64,000 bases of DNA from Homoserinimonas aerilata (lineage in GTDB: Bacteria > Actinomycetota > Actinomycetes > Actinomycetales > Microbacteriaceae). Made by a program: the position numbers and the translations under genes. Shown in pieces: positions 33,416 through 42,363 of this stretch; positions within the stretch are counted from its first letter, which is position 1, and each line of letters opens with the position of its first letter. The notes under the pieces were generated by a model. The model did no database searches. It was not told the DNA's origin and saw nothing but the letters and a program-made list of their open reading frames with translations. Where the stretch lies: NCBI RefSeq assembly GCF_006716125.1, contig NZ_VFOM01000001.1, positions 620,001 to 684,000 on the forward strand, in the 5' to 3' direction.

Positions 33416-34036
33416 GTGACCGATGATGGCTTCCTCGCACCGCCGCCCGGGCTTGTTCCGACTCCTCGCAAGGCTGAGGAGGTGAAGCCCGAGCCTGTGG
33501 CGGAGGACGATTTCATCAGTCTCCCGCCCGGCCTTGCGGACTTCGATTCGGGCACCTTCAAGGTGGAGCCGCCGCGGCGCGAGCGTGTCGAACGCGAGGA
33601 GCCGCCGGCGGAGCCCGTGTTCTTTCCGACCCCCATGGGCCTGCCCCCGGTCATCCCCGTGCAGGAGGAGGCCCCGGCCCCGCCTGTGGGTCGCCGCAGC
33701 GCGCCGGCGTGGCGCCTCGCGCTGCCCGATGGCAGTTTTCAGCTTCTCGAGCGCACGACCCTGATCGGCCGTGACCCTTCCGCATCGGGCGAGTGGCCCG
33801 ACGCGGTGCTTCTTGCGGTGACGGATGCCGCCAAGTCGGTGTCGAAGACGCATGCGGCTCTCGAGGTCGACGCTTCTGGGGGCCTCGTGCTGCACGACCT
33901 CAACTCGACCAATGGCAGTTACATTGCTCAGCCCGATGCGGAGGAGATCGAGGTGGAGCCGGGTGCCCCGCAGGCCGTGCAGCCGGGCGCACAGCTCGGT
34001 TTCGGCGAGTACACGGTGACGGTGCAGCGCGACTGA
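33416..34036 (+). CDS. FHA-domain protein with Pro-rich N-terminal repeats
   Basis: A 206-residue protein. The N-terminal half carries three related short motifs ([31 protein letters not shown]) in a disordered acidic/Pro-rich setting. The C-terminal FHA domain (about 100-206) has [18 protein letters not shown] and LNSTNGS, so phosphothreonine binding is expected. GTG at 33416 follows GGGGAGG at about 9 nt; upstream in-frame starts at 33353 and 33386 are possible. It is the last gene of the locus, and the fourth FHA domain in it, so it probably reads phosphorylation by the locus kinase. Confidence 0.82.
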   Translation: MTDDGFLAPPPGLVPTPRKAEEVKPEPVAEDDFISLPPGLADFDSGTFKVEPPRRERVEREEPPAEPVFFPTPMGLPPVIPVQEEAPAPPVGRRSAPAWRLALPDGSFQLLERTTLIGRDPSASGEWPDAVLLAVTDAAKSVSKTHAALEVDASGGLVLHDLNSTNGSYIAQPDAEEIEVEPGAPQAVQPGAQLGFGEYTVTVQRD

Positions 34037-34047
34037 TCTGCGGCGCG

Positions 34048-34056
34048 TTATCCACA
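34048..34056 (+). promoter_or_regulatory. Isolated DnaA-box-like 9-mer
   Basis: TTATCCACA matches the strict DnaA-box consensus. It stands alone in the intergenic region before leuC; a second copy is at 49974. A single box may titrate DnaA or be coincidental. Confidence 0.3.
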
Positions 34057-34173
34057 GGGGAGGGTGCCCGCGCAGCCGATTCGGTTCATCGCGGATTAGA
34101 CTGTCACGATTGGGTGTTGGCACTGCTGTGCGCTCGAATTCGTGAACGACACCACTACGAGAAGGGCAGGACT

Positions 34174-35661
34174 GTGGGCAGGACGCTGGCAGAAAAAGTC
34201 TGGGACGACCATCTGGTCGCCAAGGGTGAAGACGGCACCCCCGACCTTCTCTACATCGACCTCCACCTCGTCCATGAGGTCACCAGCCCGCAGGCCTTCG
34301 ATGGCCTCCGCCTGGCGGGCCGCCCGGTGCGTCGCCCCGACCTGACGATCGCAACAGAAGACCACAACACGCCGACGCTGAACATCGACCGGCAGATCGA
34401 AGATGTCACGAGCCGCACGCAGATCGAGACGCTGCGCCGCAACTGCGCGGAGTTCGGGGTGCGCCTGCATCCGCTCGGCGATGTCGAGCAGGGCATCGTT
34501 CACGTTGTCGGCCCGCAGCTGGGCCTCACCATGCCCGGCATCACGGTCGTCTGCGGAGATTCGCACACGAGCACGCATGGCGCGTTCGGTGCGATGGCGT
34601 TCGGTATCGGCACGAGCGAGGTCGAGCATGTGCTCGCGACGCAGACGCTGCCGCTGAAGGCCTTCAAGACGATGGCCATCACGGTCGAGGGCGAGTTGCG
34701 CCCCGGTGTGACGGCGAAGGACATCATCCTGGCCGTCATCGCGAAGATCGGCACGGGCGGCGGGCAGGGCTATGTGCTCGAGTACCGTGGCAGCGCCATC
34801 CGCTCGCTCTCGATGGAGGGCCGCATGACGATCTGCAACATGTCGATCGAGGCGGGTGCGCGGGCCGGCATGGTCGCCCCCGATCAGATCACCTACGACT
34901 ATCTGAAGGGCCGCGCGCACGCTCCGGAGGGCGCCGACTGGGATGCCGCCGTCGAGTACTGGAACACGCTCGCGACCGACGACGATGCGGTGTTCGACGC
35001 TGAGGTGTTCCTCGACGCGAGCGAGCTGGAGCCCTTCGTCACCTGGGGCACCAACCCGGGCCAGGGCGTCTCGTTGAGTGAGGCCGTTCCCAACCCCGAC
35101 GACTACAGCGACCCCAACGATCGTGCCGCCGCCGAGCGCGCGCTCGAGTACATGGATCTCGCTGCGGGAACGCCCATGAAGCAGATCGCGGTCGACGCCG
35201 TCTTCATGGGGTCGTGCACGAACAGCCGCATCGAAGACCTGCGTGCCTTCGCATCCGTCATCGAGGGCCACAAGAAGGCGGATGGCGTGCGCGTCATGGT
35301 CGTGCCGGGCTCGGCCCGCGTACGGCTGCAGGCCGAGGCCGAGGGTCTCGACAAGATCATCACCGCGTTCGGTGCCGAGTGGCGATTCGCCGGATGCTCC
35401 ATGTGTCTGGGTATGAACCCCGACCAGTTGGCGCCCGGCGAACGCTGCGCATCCACCTCGAACCGCAACTTCGAGGGCCGGCAGGGCAAGGGCGGACGCA
35501 CCCATCTGGTGTCGCCGCTGGTGGCCGCGGCCACAGCCATCCGGGGTACGCTGTCGAGCCCGTGGGATCTGGGCGATTCGGGTCCGTCGGATGACGAGAC
35601 GCCGATCTTCGACGCGGTCTCCCGGCAGATGGCGGATGCGACGAGTGAGGCGGTCGAGTAA
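34174..35661 (+). CDS. leuC: 3-isopropylmalate dehydratase large subunit
   Basis: A 495-residue aconitase-family enzyme that, with LeuD, isomerises 2-isopropylmalate to 3-isopropylmalate in leucine synthesis. The three Fe-S cluster ligands are Cys348 (GSCTNSR), Cys408 and Cys411 ([11 protein letters not shown]). The substrate/cluster motif [12 protein letters not shown] is intact. GTG at 34174 is preceded by GAAGGGCAGG. The length is usual for bacterial LeuC (about 465-495). The stop overlaps the leuD start by 1 nt. The upstream 137 nt separate it from the secretion-like locus and should carry the leu promoter. Confidence 0.97.
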   Translation: MGRTLAEKVWDDHLVAKGEDGTPDLLYIDLHLVHEVTSPQAFDGLRLAGRPVRRPDLTIATEDHNTPTLNIDRQIEDVTSRTQIETLRRNCAEFGVRLHPLGDVEQGIVHVVGPQLGLTMPGITVVCGDSHTSTHGAFGAMAFGIGTSEVEHVLATQTLPLKAFKTMAITVEGELRPGVTAKDIILAVIAKIGTGGGQGYVLEYRGSAIRSLSMEGRMTICNMSIEAGARAGMVAPDQITYDYLKGRAHAPEGADWDAAVEYWNTLATDDDAVFDAEVFLDASELEPFVTWGTNPGQGVSLSEAVPNPDDYSDPNDRAAAERALEYMDLAAGTPMKQIAVDAVFMGSCTNSRIEDLRAFASVIEGHKKADGVRVMVVPGSARVRLQAEAEGLDKIITAFGAEWRFAGCSMCLGMNPDQLAPGERCASTSNRNFEGRQGKGGRTHLVSPLVAAATAIRGTLSSPWDLGDSGPSDDETPIFDAVSRQMADATSEAVE

Positions 35662-36275
35662 TGGAGAAGGTCAGCATCATCACAGGAGTCGCAGCGCCGC
35701 TCAAGCGCTCCAACGTCGACACCGACCAGATCATCCCCGCAGTGTTCCTGAAGAGGGTCACGAAGACGGGATTCGATGACGCGCTGTTCCATGGGTGGCG
35801 GCAGGACCCCGAGTTCGTGCTCAACCAGTCGGCGTTCCAGGGTGCCCGCGTGCTCATCGCAGGCCCTGACTTCGGCACCGGCTCCAGCCGTGAACATGCC
35901 GTCTGGGCCCTGCGTGACTTCGGCTTCGCGGCCGTTCTGAGCCCCCGCTTCGGCGACATCTTCCGTGGCAACTCGGGCAAGCAGGGTCTTCTCGCTGGCC
36001 AGATCAGCGAGGACGACGTCGAGGCGCTGTGGGCGCAGATCGACGCCAACCCCGGCGTCGAGGCGACCGTTGACCTGCAGGAGCGCACCGCGACGATCGG
36101 CGAGCTGACCGTCCCCTTCCAGATCGACGACTACACGCGCTGGCGCCTGCTCGAGGGCTTCGATGACATCGGGCTCACGCTGCGCGACGAAGACAAGATC
36201 ACCGAATTCGAGAGTCGGCGCGAATCATGGCGCCCCAAGACCCTCCCAGCACGACAGGCAGCGGGTACAGAGTGA
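35661..36275 (+). CDS. leuD: 3-isopropylmalate dehydratase small subunit
   Basis: A 204-residue swivelling domain partner of LeuC. The opening [20 protein letters not shown], the [17 protein letters not shown] active-site segment and [14 protein letters not shown] are characteristic. The ATG at 35661 shares one base with the leuC stop (TAATG), and the C-terminus overlaps the murA start, so leuC-leuD-murA are translated in series. Confidence 0.97.
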   Translation: MEKVSIITGVAAPLKRSNVDTDQIIPAVFLKRVTKTGFDDALFHGWRQDPEFVLNQSAFQGARVLIAGPDFGTGSSREHAVWALRDFGFAAVLSPRFGDIFRGNSGKQGLLAGQISEDDVEALWAQIDANPGVEATVDLQERTATIGELTVPFQIDDYTRWRLLEGFDDIGLTLRDEDKITEFESRRESWRPKTLPARQAAGTE

Positions 36276-37639
36276 ATGCACTGACAAAGGACTCCCTCAA
36301 GGCGGCACAGCGGGTGGGCATGCTCTCCGACCAGATCGTCATCAACGGCGGCAAGCCGCTGAAGGGCACCATCGAGGTGCGCGGGGCGAAGAACCTGGTC
36401 ACCAAGGCGATGGTCGCGGCGCTGCTCGGGGAGACCCCCAGCGTGCTGCGCGGCGTGCCAGACATCAGCGATGTGCAGGTCGTGCGCGGCCTGCTGGAGG
36501 TCTACGGGGTGGGGGTCACCAGCCCCACGCCCGGCGAGCTGCACTTCGACACCTCCAACGTGGAGAAGGCGCACTTCGCCGAGATCGACGCCCACGCGGG
36601 CGCGAGCCGCATCCCGATCCTGTTCTGCGGGCCGCTGCTGCATCGCCTGGGCGAGGCCCGCATCCCCGACCTCGGCGGTTGCCGCATCGGCGACCGGCCC
36701 ATCGACTTCCACCTCGACGCACTGCGCGCCTTCGGTGCGGTCGTGGACAAGAGCTACGAGGGCATCTACATCACGGCGCCCGACGGCCTCAAGGGAACAG
36801 AGATCGAGCTGCCCTACCCGAGCGTCGGCGCCACAGAGCAGGTCATCCTGACTGCTGTGCGGGCGAAGGGCACCACCGAGCTGCGCAATGCGGCCATCGA
36901 GCCCGAGATCATGGACCTCATCGCCATCCTGCAGAAGATGGGTGCCATCATCTCGCTCGAGGCGAACCGGGTCATCCTCATCGAGGGCGTCGACCGCCTC
37001 GAGGGCTACAGTCATGACGCACTCTTCGACCGCAATGAGGTCGCCAGCTGGGCATCCGCCGCTCTTGCGACGCACGGCGACATCGTCGTCAAGGGTGCCC
37101 GCCAGGCCGAGATGATGACCTTCCTCAACGTGTACCGCAAGGTCGGCGGCAAGTTCGACATCCAGGACGACGGCATCCGCTTCTGGCATCCGGGCGGCGA
37201 ACTGAAGCCTGTGACGGTCGAGACGGATGTCCACCCCGGCTTCATGACCGACTGGCAGCAGCCGCTCATCGTCGCGCTCACGCAGGCGCAGGGCACCTCG
37301 ATCGTGCACGAGACGGTGTACGAGAACCGCTTCGGGTTCACCGAGGCGCTCGGCGTCATGGGTGCCGACATCGTCGTGCACACGAACGGACTGCCCGATC
37401 ACCCGCGCCGGGTGGCGCGTCGCGACTTCGAGCAGGCCGCCGTCATCACGGGCCCCACGCCGCTGCACGGCGCGGAGCTCTACGTGCCCGATCTGCGCGG
37501 TGGCTTCAGCCACCTCATCGCCGCGCTCACCGCGGAGGGACAGTCGACGATCAGCAACATGGGCATCATCAGCCGCGGTTACGAGCACATCATCGAGAAG
37601 CTCGCCGCGCTCGGCGCCGACTTCGTCTACGAGGGGTAG
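36272..37639 (+). CDS. murA: UDP-N-acetylglucosamine 1-carboxyvinyltransferase
   Basis: A 455-residue EPSP-synthase-fold enzyme catalysing the first committed step of peptidoglycan synthesis (enolpyruvyl transfer from PEP to UDP-GlcNAc). Conserved [16 protein letters not shown] at the N-terminus, the active-site loop [12 protein letters not shown] with catalytic Cys137 (the fosfomycin target), and the C-terminal [17 protein letters not shown] are present. GTG at 36272 overlaps the leuD stop (GTGA); an upstream ATG at 36227 would overlap leuD by 49 nt. The plsC-like and gpsA genes follow within the same unit. Confidence 0.95.
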   Translation: MNALTKDSLKAAQRVGMLSDQIVINGGKPLKGTIEVRGAKNLVTKAMVAALLGETPSVLRGVPDISDVQVVRGLLEVYGVGVTSPTPGELHFDTSNVEKAHFAEIDAHAGASRIPILFCGPLLHRLGEARIPDLGGCRIGDRPIDFHLDALRAFGAVVDKSYEGIYITAPDGLKGTEIELPYPSVGATEQVILTAVRAKGTTELRNAAIEPEIMDLIAILQKMGAIISLEANRVILIEGVDRLEGYSHDALFDRNEVASWASAALATHGDIVVKGARQAEMMTFLNVYRKVGGKFDIQDDGIRFWHPGGELKPVTVETDVHPGFMTDWQQPLIVALTQAQGTSIVHETVYENRFGFTEALGVMGADIVVHTNGLPDHPRRVARRDFEQAAVITGPTPLHGAELYVPDLRGGFSHLIAALTAEGQSTISNMGIISRGYEHIIEKLAALGADFVYEG

Positions 37640-37646
37640 ACGCCGC

Positions 37647-38393
37647 GTGACAGCTGACCAGAAGCCGCGTTCAGAGAAGAATGCGATCTTCAGACTCCTG
37701 GCGTTTCTCGCACTGCCCTTCATGCATCTCGTCGCACGCTACGAGATCATCGACGGGCACAAACTGCCCAAGCAGGGCGCATTCGTTCTTTCGCCCAACC
37801 ACTACAGCGAGATCGATCCGGTCGTCATCGGGGTCGTGATGTGGAAGCTGGGGCGTATGCCCAGATTCCTGGCGAAGGCGTCGCTCTTCAAGGTTCCCGT
37901 TCTGTCGTGGCTGCTGCGCGCATCCGGCCAGATTCCTGTCGAGCGCACCGGGTCGGCGCGCAACTCCGAGCCTCTGAAGGCTGCCGCGACCCTCGTCGAG
38001 AAGCAGCTTGCCGTCGTGATCTACCCGGAGGGGTCGCTCACGCGTGAGCCGAATCTGTGGCCCATGCGCGGCAAGTCGGGTGCGGTGCGCATGGCCCTCG
38101 AGGCCGATGTTCCGCTGATCCCTGCGGCGCATTGGGGAACCCAGCTCGTGATGCCCCGCTACGCGAAGAAGATCAGTCTGTTTCCGCGCAAATCGATCAG
38201 CGTGAAGTTCGGTGACCCGGTGGATCTCTCCGCCTATCGTGGGCGTCGTCTCGGCGCGGCCGAACTCGCGGAGGCGACAGATCTGGTGATGGCCGCCATC
38301 GCGGGTCTCGCATCCGATCTTCGGGGTGAGCCTGCACCCGCCGAGCGCTGGGACCCGACGAAGAACAACCAGAAGGAGACGGGCCGGTTTTGA
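37647..38393 (+). CDS. 1-acyl-sn-glycerol-3-phosphate acyltransferase family protein
   Basis: A 248-residue PlsC-type acyltransferase in phospholipid synthesis. The catalytic NHYSEIDP box (HX4D) and the acceptor-binding YPEGSLT box are visible, with GQIPVERTG between them. One N-terminal hydrophobic helix (LLAFLALPFMHLVA) anchors it in the membrane. GTG at 37647, 7 nt after the murA stop, with GAGGGG about 10 nt upstream. It overlaps gpsA by 4 nt, which fits a shared lipid pathway because GpsA makes the glycerol-3-phosphate backbone. Confidence 0.92.
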   Translation: MTADQKPRSEKNAIFRLLAFLALPFMHLVARYEIIDGHKLPKQGAFVLSPNHYSEIDPVVIGVVMWKLGRMPRFLAKASLFKVPVLSWLLRASGQIPVERTGSARNSEPLKAAATLVEKQLAVVIYPEGSLTREPNLWPMRGKSGAVRMALEADVPLIPAAHWGTQLVMPRYAKKISLFPRKSISVKFGDPVDLSAYRGRRLGAAELAEATDLVMAAIAGLASDLRGEPAPAERWDPTKNNQKETGRF

Positions 38394-39430
38394 TCAGCAC
38401 GAGGCCGATCCGCATCCCCATCGAGGGCGCCACCAGGGTGGCCGTGCTCGGTGCGGGCAGCTGGGGCACCACCTTCGCCAAGATCCTCGCCGACGGTGGG
38501 GCGGATGTCGCGCTGTGGGCGCGCAGACCGGAACTGGCGCGCGAGATCGCCGAGAGCAAGCGCAACAGTGACTACCTGCCGGGCGTGAACCTGCCGCGCA
38601 CGCTCTGGTCGAGCCATGTCATCGAGGAGGTGCTCGACGGCGCCGAGATGGTGTTCCTGTCGGTGCCGAGCCAGTCGCTGCGCAGCAACCTGCGTGACTT
38701 CGGGTCGCTGATCCCGCGGGATGCGCTTGTCGTGAGCCTCATGAAGGGTGTCGAGAAGGGCAGCCGCGCTCGCATGAGCGAGGTCATCACGCAGGAACTC
38801 GGCATCGACCCGGCACGCATCGCCGTGGCATCCGGCCCCAATCTGGCGCTCGAGATCGCCAAGGAGCAGCCGACGGCCGCGGTTGTGGCATCCACGAGCC
38901 TCGACACGGCGACCCGGGTGGCGATGGTCGCCACCAACCCGTACTTCAGGGCTTTCGTGAACACGGATGTCATCGGCACGGAGTTCGGCGGCGTACTCAA
39001 GAACCTCATCGCGGTGGCCATCGGCATCGTCGACGGCGTCGGCTACGGCGAGAACACGAAGGCGTCGATCATCACGCGCGGGCTCGTCGAGATGACCGAC
39101 TTCTCGGTCGCCTACGGCGCGCAGGCGTCGACGCTCTCAGGCCTCGCAGGCCTGGGCGACCTCATCGCCACCTGCGAGTCTTCGCTGTCGCGCAACAACA
39201 CGGCCGGACGTCTGCTTGGCCAGGGCTACAGTTTCTCCGATGTGATCAAGCAGATGAACCAGACGGCGGAGGGGCTCTCCTCGGTGGCGCCGGTGCTTGA
39301 GCTGGCGCAGGAGAAGGGTGTGGTCATGCCCATCGTCTCGCAGGTCGCCGAGGTGCTCGCCGGCACGATGAACCCGCGCGACATCGCGCCGCACCTCACG
39401 ACCGACTCGGCGCTGCCGCAGGGGGAGTAG
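38390..39430 (+). CDS. gpsA: Glycerol-3-phosphate dehydrogenase [NAD(P)+]
   Basis: A 346-residue cytosolic dehydrogenase that reduces dihydroxyacetone phosphate to sn-glycerol-3-phosphate. The N-terminal Rossmann motif GAGSWGTTFA, the SVPSQSLR and ASGPNLALEIA segments, and FGGVLKNLIAVA with the catalytic Lys are conserved. The TTG at 38390 overlaps the stop of the acyltransferase gene (TTGA) and follows AAGGAGAC. In related Microbacteriaceae a D-Ala-D-Ala ligase gene normally comes next; here about 5.3 kb of other DNA intervenes. Confidence 0.96.
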   Translation: MISTRPIRIPIEGATRVAVLGAGSWGTTFAKILADGGADVALWARRPELAREIAESKRNSDYLPGVNLPRTLWSSHVIEEVLDGAEMVFLSVPSQSLRSNLRDFGSLIPRDALVVSLMKGVEKGSRARMSEVITQELGIDPARIAVASGPNLALEIAKEQPTAAVVASTSLDTATRVAMVATNPYFRAFVNTDVIGTEFGGVLKNLIAVAIGIVDGVGYGENTKASIITRGLVEMTDFSVAYGAQASTLSGLAGLGDLIATCESSLSRNNTAGRLLGQGYSFSDVIKQMNQTAEGLSSVAPVLELAQEKGVVMPIVSQVAEVLAGTMNPRDIAPHLTTDSALPQGE

Positions 39431-39502
39431 GGAAGGCGGGCGATGCCGACTGTGCAGGCTGCGCCACGATATGAGGAATCCGCGGCTGGCCTCTGGGCCT
39501 AG

Positions 39503-39946
39503 CTAATCAGTCGCCCCGAAAAGCGGGATGTCCCGGTCGTCGAAGACAATTGGAGTGCCCGCTTCGTCGCAGCGCGCTGCGACGATGTCCTGGCCGTTCC
39601 AGAAGCTCGCCTGCGCCGACCGTTCGCCGTTGAAGGCTGAAGTGAAGTTCTGGCTGGTGAGTTTGATCGTCTCGCGGATCTCATCCGAAAGATCTTCGTC
39701 TGAGGCAGACACGTCCCACGCAGCAAGCAGGCTCGCTCGGGCGTCGTTTCTTTCTTGTGATGTCGAAGACTCGGATGTGCGCACTTCGATGTAATCGTTC
39801 CAGACTTCCTCGTACTCGGAGCAGAACGCGCTCGTCACTCCGGGGCCGGGGGCGGCACAACCTGATAAAATCATCGTCGCAGTAGTAACTACGGTGAGAG
39901 TGACGCCTCTTAAGGAAGCTATCCGACGGTCGGCACTACGACTCAA
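39503..39946 (-). CDS. Small putative lipoprotein
   Basis: A 147-residue protein with an N-terminal signal peptide ending in the lipobox LSGC, so it should be lipid-anchored on the outer face of the membrane. The mature part is acidic, polar and has two further Cys (AFCSEY, AARCDE) that could pair. The predicted start is TTG at 39946, overlapping the end of the small secreted protein gene upstream by 11 nt, which suggests translational coupling. No family recognised. The 5' part lies in a stretch of lower GC than the surroundings. Confidence 0.65.
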   Translation of the reverse strand: MSRSADRRIASLRGVTLTVVTTATMILSGCAAPGPGVTSAFCSEYEEVWNDYIEVRTSESSTSQERNDARASLLAAWDVSASDEDLSDEIRETIKLTSQNFTSAFNGERSAQASFWNGQDIVAARCDEAGTPIVFDDRDIPLFGATD

Positions 39947-40181
39947 AGTACATAATCCCTACATTCAAGTAGATGGTGCATGCTTGTTTACGGTACTGGG
40001 GTGCGTTGGTCTGAAAGATATCTTGGCAGGTATACAAACTAGTCAGCCACGTGTAGCAGCGGCCTTGGTATTCGTAGTTGCACGGTCCGGCATTGGCGGG
40101 AGATGCAGTACCACCAAGCACGCTGCCAATCGCCATAGCGACGGCTGCCATGCTCAGACCTATCCTGGATCGAGTTTTCAT
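39936..40181 (-). CDS. Small secreted cysteine-containing protein
   Basis: An 81-residue precursor with a clear Sec signal peptide (MKTRSRIGLSMAAVAMAIG, cleavage after SPANA). The mature peptide of about 50 residues has four Cys (GPCNYEYQGRCYTW, TCQDIF, QACTIY), consistent with two disulfides, and is rich in Tyr. No family recognised. GAGGG precedes the ATG at suitable distance. Codon use and base composition are AT-richer than neighbouring genes, suggesting acquisition. It overlaps the lipoprotein gene downstream by 11 nt; the pair may act together at the cell surface. Confidence 0.65.
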   Translation of the reverse strand: MKTRSRIGLSMAAVAMAIGSVLGGTASPANAGPCNYEYQGRCYTWLTSLYTCQDIFQTNAPQYRKQACTIYLNVGIMYFES

Positions 40182-40522
40182 CGGTTGCCCTCGGGTTCTA
40201 CTTAGTGCGCATCATTGCGCAGGAGGCCCGTTTATCGAGAGGCCTTCAGCAGCAGTTTTTCATCGTCCACTGGAGTTGGGTAGTCGGCATTTGGGAGGAC
40301 AGCGATGCGGTGCAACGTCGGCAGCGCGAGGTCACGAATGCCAGCGCTACCGGTTTTGGCTGCAGATTAGTGAGATCTCACTCGCCTGAAACCAAAACCT
40401 CGAGAACGGCGGGCGGATAGGCCGCGCGAGGGGCGTGCGACCGTTACAGGGAGCAGCGCTCGCCCGGCCGGTGCGGCGAGATCGCCCAGCCGGTGGAGGG
40501 CAGGCGGAGCTACACTGTGGAA
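40182..40522. other. Intergenic stretch, lower GC, with palindromes
   Basis: No convincing gene in these 341 nt. The left part belongs to the AT-richer patch and must hold the promoter of the secreted-protein gene. The right part contains the nested inverted repeat described separately and the promoter region of the decarboxylase gene. Confidence 0.6.
40352..40399. repeat. Nested inverted repeats around AGTGAGATCTCACT
   Basis: GGTTTTGG (40352-40359) and CCAAAACC (40392-40399) are inverted copies that enclose a perfect 14-bp palindrome AGTGAGATCTCACT (40369-40382). No T-run follows on either side. It could be a regulator site or a remnant of a mobile or REP-like element. Confidence 0.6.
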
Positions 40523-41914
40523 ATGTCCGCACGACGTGAGGAATATCGCGAGGCACTTTCCCGAGCACATTCCCATGTCCTCGAGTGGCTCGACTCGGTC
40601 CGGGCCCGGCCGGTAGGCCCCCGAAAGACGGCCGACGAGTTGCTGCCGTCGTTCTCGATGCCGTTGCAGGAGCATCCGATCGACGCGGCAGATGTGGTCG
40701 ACGAGCTCGCGCGGCTTGCCGAACCCGGGCTGATGGCGATGCCGTCCGGCCGGTTCTTCGGCTGGGTCATCGGTGGCACGCTTCCGGCCTCGTTGGCGGC
40801 CGATTGGCTCGTCACCGCGTGGGATCAGAACGCTGCGCTCCGCTATGCGACCCCGGCGACGGCGGCCGCCGAGGAGGCCGCGGGAGCCTGGCTTCTCGAA
40901 CTGCTGGGGTTGCCCTCGGGCGCAGATGTCGGCTTCACCACGGGCGCGACAGGATCGAACTTCGTCGGGCTGGCCGCAGCACGACGGCATGTGCTCGACC
41001 AGGTCGGATGGGATCTCGTCACCGATGGGCTGACCGGCGCGCCTCGGGTGAACGTCTTCGCAGGCCGCGATCGGCACGCATCCGTCGACCTGGCGCTGGG
41101 CTATCTCGGGCTCGGCAAGCCCATCGAGGTGGCGGCAGACGACCAGGGCCGCATGAGCGTGAGCGCGCTGGCAGAGGCGATGGGTGCCGTCGACGGCCCC
41201 GCCATCGTCTGTCTGCAGGCGGGCAATCTGCATTCCGGAGCATCCGATCCGATGGGGGAGGCGGCCGCCGTCGCCCACCGGCACGGCGCGTGGGTGCACG
41301 TGGACGGGGCCTTCGGCCTGTGGGCGGCAGCGAGCCCGAGCCATCGGCACCAGCTTGCTGGGTTGGAAACCTGCGATTCCTGGGCGACGGATGCGCACAA
41401 GACGCTCAATGTGCCGTACGACTGCGGCGTGGCAATCGTGTCGCGCCCGGAGGCGGTTCGATCGGTGTTCGGGGCGCACACCAGCTACCTGATCGCCGAC
41501 GACCACGGCCCGGGCGATCCGTTCGAGAAGGTTCCGGAGTTCTCCCGTCGCGCCCGTGGCGTTCCCGTCTGGGCGGCGCTGCGGTCCCTCGGCCGGTCCG
41601 GCGTCGTGGCGCTCGTCGACCGACTGGTGGCCCATGCGCAGACCTTCGCCGGCGCGCTGGCCGACATGCCCGGCGTCGAGGTGCTCAACGACGTCGTCTT
41701 CACGCAGGTGAGCATCAGCTTCGGCTCTGATGAGCGCACCCGCAGTATCACCGCGAGGATCGTCGCCGACGGCACCACCTGGATGTCGGGCTCGCACTGG
41801 GGGGGCCGGGACATCCTGCGCATCTCGGTGAGCAACTGGTCGACGGATGACGACGACGTTGCCCGCAGCCTCGCGGCGATCGAACGCGCAATCGCCGCAG
41901 AGGACGCCGTCTGA
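40523..41914 (+). CDS. PLP-dependent group II amino-acid decarboxylase
   Basis: A 463-residue enzyme of the aromatic-L-amino-acid/glutamate decarboxylase fold type I family. The PLP Schiff-base lysine is Lys293 in TDAHKTLNVPYDCG; the preceding HVDGAFG segment supplies the Asp that contacts the pyridine ring, and FTTGATGSNFVGLAAAR near residue 135 is the phosphate-binding region. The length is usual for the family (450-490). ATG at 40523. It is monocistronic, preceded by palindromes and followed by REP-like repeats, and lies in a segment that interrupts the usual gpsA-ddl order, so it may be acquired. The substrate (Tyr, DOPA, Trp, cysteine sulfinate or other) cannot be told. Confidence 0.88.
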   Translation: MSARREEYREALSRAHSHVLEWLDSVRARPVGPRKTADELLPSFSMPLQEHPIDAADVVDELARLAEPGLMAMPSGRFFGWVIGGTLPASLAADWLVTAWDQNAALRYATPATAAAEEAAGAWLLELLGLPSGADVGFTTGATGSNFVGLAAARRHVLDQVGWDLVTDGLTGAPRVNVFAGRDRHASVDLALGYLGLGKPIEVAADDQGRMSVSALAEAMGAVDGPAIVCLQAGNLHSGASDPMGEAAAVAHRHGAWVHVDGAFGLWAAASPSHRHQLAGLETCDSWATDAHKTLNVPYDCGVAIVSRPEAVRSVFGAHTSYLIADDHGPGDPFEKVPEFSRRARGVPVWAALRSLGRSGVVALVDRLVAHAQTFAGALADMPGVEVLNDVVFTQVSISFGSDERTRSITARIVADGTTWMSGSHWGGRDILRISVSNWSTDDDDVARSLAAIERAIAAEDAV

Positions 41915-41972
41915 CGCCTTGGGGTCGGTCGACGTCGTTGGACGGCCGCGGTGTCGCACCCAGATTCTTGAC

Positions 41973-42033
41973 GGCGAGACTGCACGAATCGCACGCTTTT
42001 GGCCCGAGACCGTACGTTTCGTGCAGTCTCGCC
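41973..42033. repeat. REP-like palindrome, copy 1
   Basis: A perfect 16-bp inverted repeat: GGCGAGACTGCACGAA (41973-41988) and TTCGTGCAGTCTCGCC (42018-42033), separated by 29 nt that contain ACGCTTTTGGCCCGA. The interior and arms recur in copy 2. Confidence 0.85.
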
Positions 42034-42060
42034 GACGGTCGGCGTGCGTGTGTTCGCCGA

Positions 42061-42116
42061 GAGTCCGCAAATTGCACGCTTTTGGCCCGAAACCGTGCGA
42101 TTTGTGCAGTCTCGAG
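42061..42116. repeat. REP-like palindrome, copy 2
   Basis: Shares TGCACGCTTTTGGCCCGA (42073-42091 region) and the right arm GTGCAGTCTCG with copy 1, with an inner stem GCACG/CGTGC. The outer arms are less perfect (GAGTCCGCAAAT against ATTTGTGCAGTCTC). Same orientation as copy 1. Confidence 0.75.
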
Positions 42117-42213
42117 GCCTGCTGGTTGGCTGGGGAACCCGCTGAACCCGAGAATGCCCGAATCCGAACGGGGGACCCGGATGCGTACCCCGCCGTGCGT
42201 TGTGATTGGTTGT

Positions 42214-42264
42214 CGTGGCATTCAATAGTGCTGGGACAGGCGGCCCCGGATCCTGAATGCCACG
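42214..42264. repeat. 11-bp inverted repeat before the hydrolase operon
   Basis: CGTGGCATTCA (42214-42224) and TGAATGCCACG (42254-42264) are exact reverse complements with a 29-nt centre. Unrelated in sequence to the two preceding REP-like copies. Confidence 0.7.
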
Positions 42265-42363
42265 CTCCGCTGCGATCTCGGCGATAACGGTAGCTGAGGA
42301 GACCTCCGGCGTCGACGACTGGGGGCAAGCCCTTCCGACGATGCGCCAGTGTACTGTTGCTAG

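Larger units (their letters stand above)
41915..42363. other. Intergenic stretch packed with palindromic elements
   Basis: No gene in these 449 nt. Three palindromic elements, listed separately, fill most of it. The last 100 nt should carry the promoter of the alpha/beta-hydrolase operon. Confidence 0.7.

Noticed and set aside
34048..34056. Replication origin
   Set aside because: Only a single DnaA box, no cluster and no dnaA/dnaN nearby.
40367..42328. A 653-codon minus-strand frame across the decarboxylase gene
   Set aside because: The plus strand encodes a complete PLP decarboxylase with all motifs; the antisense product is low-complexity Arg-rich sequence.
39503..42363. Prophage or insertion sequence
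   Set aside because: No transposase, integrase or phage structural gene; only palindromic repeats and a local drop in GC.
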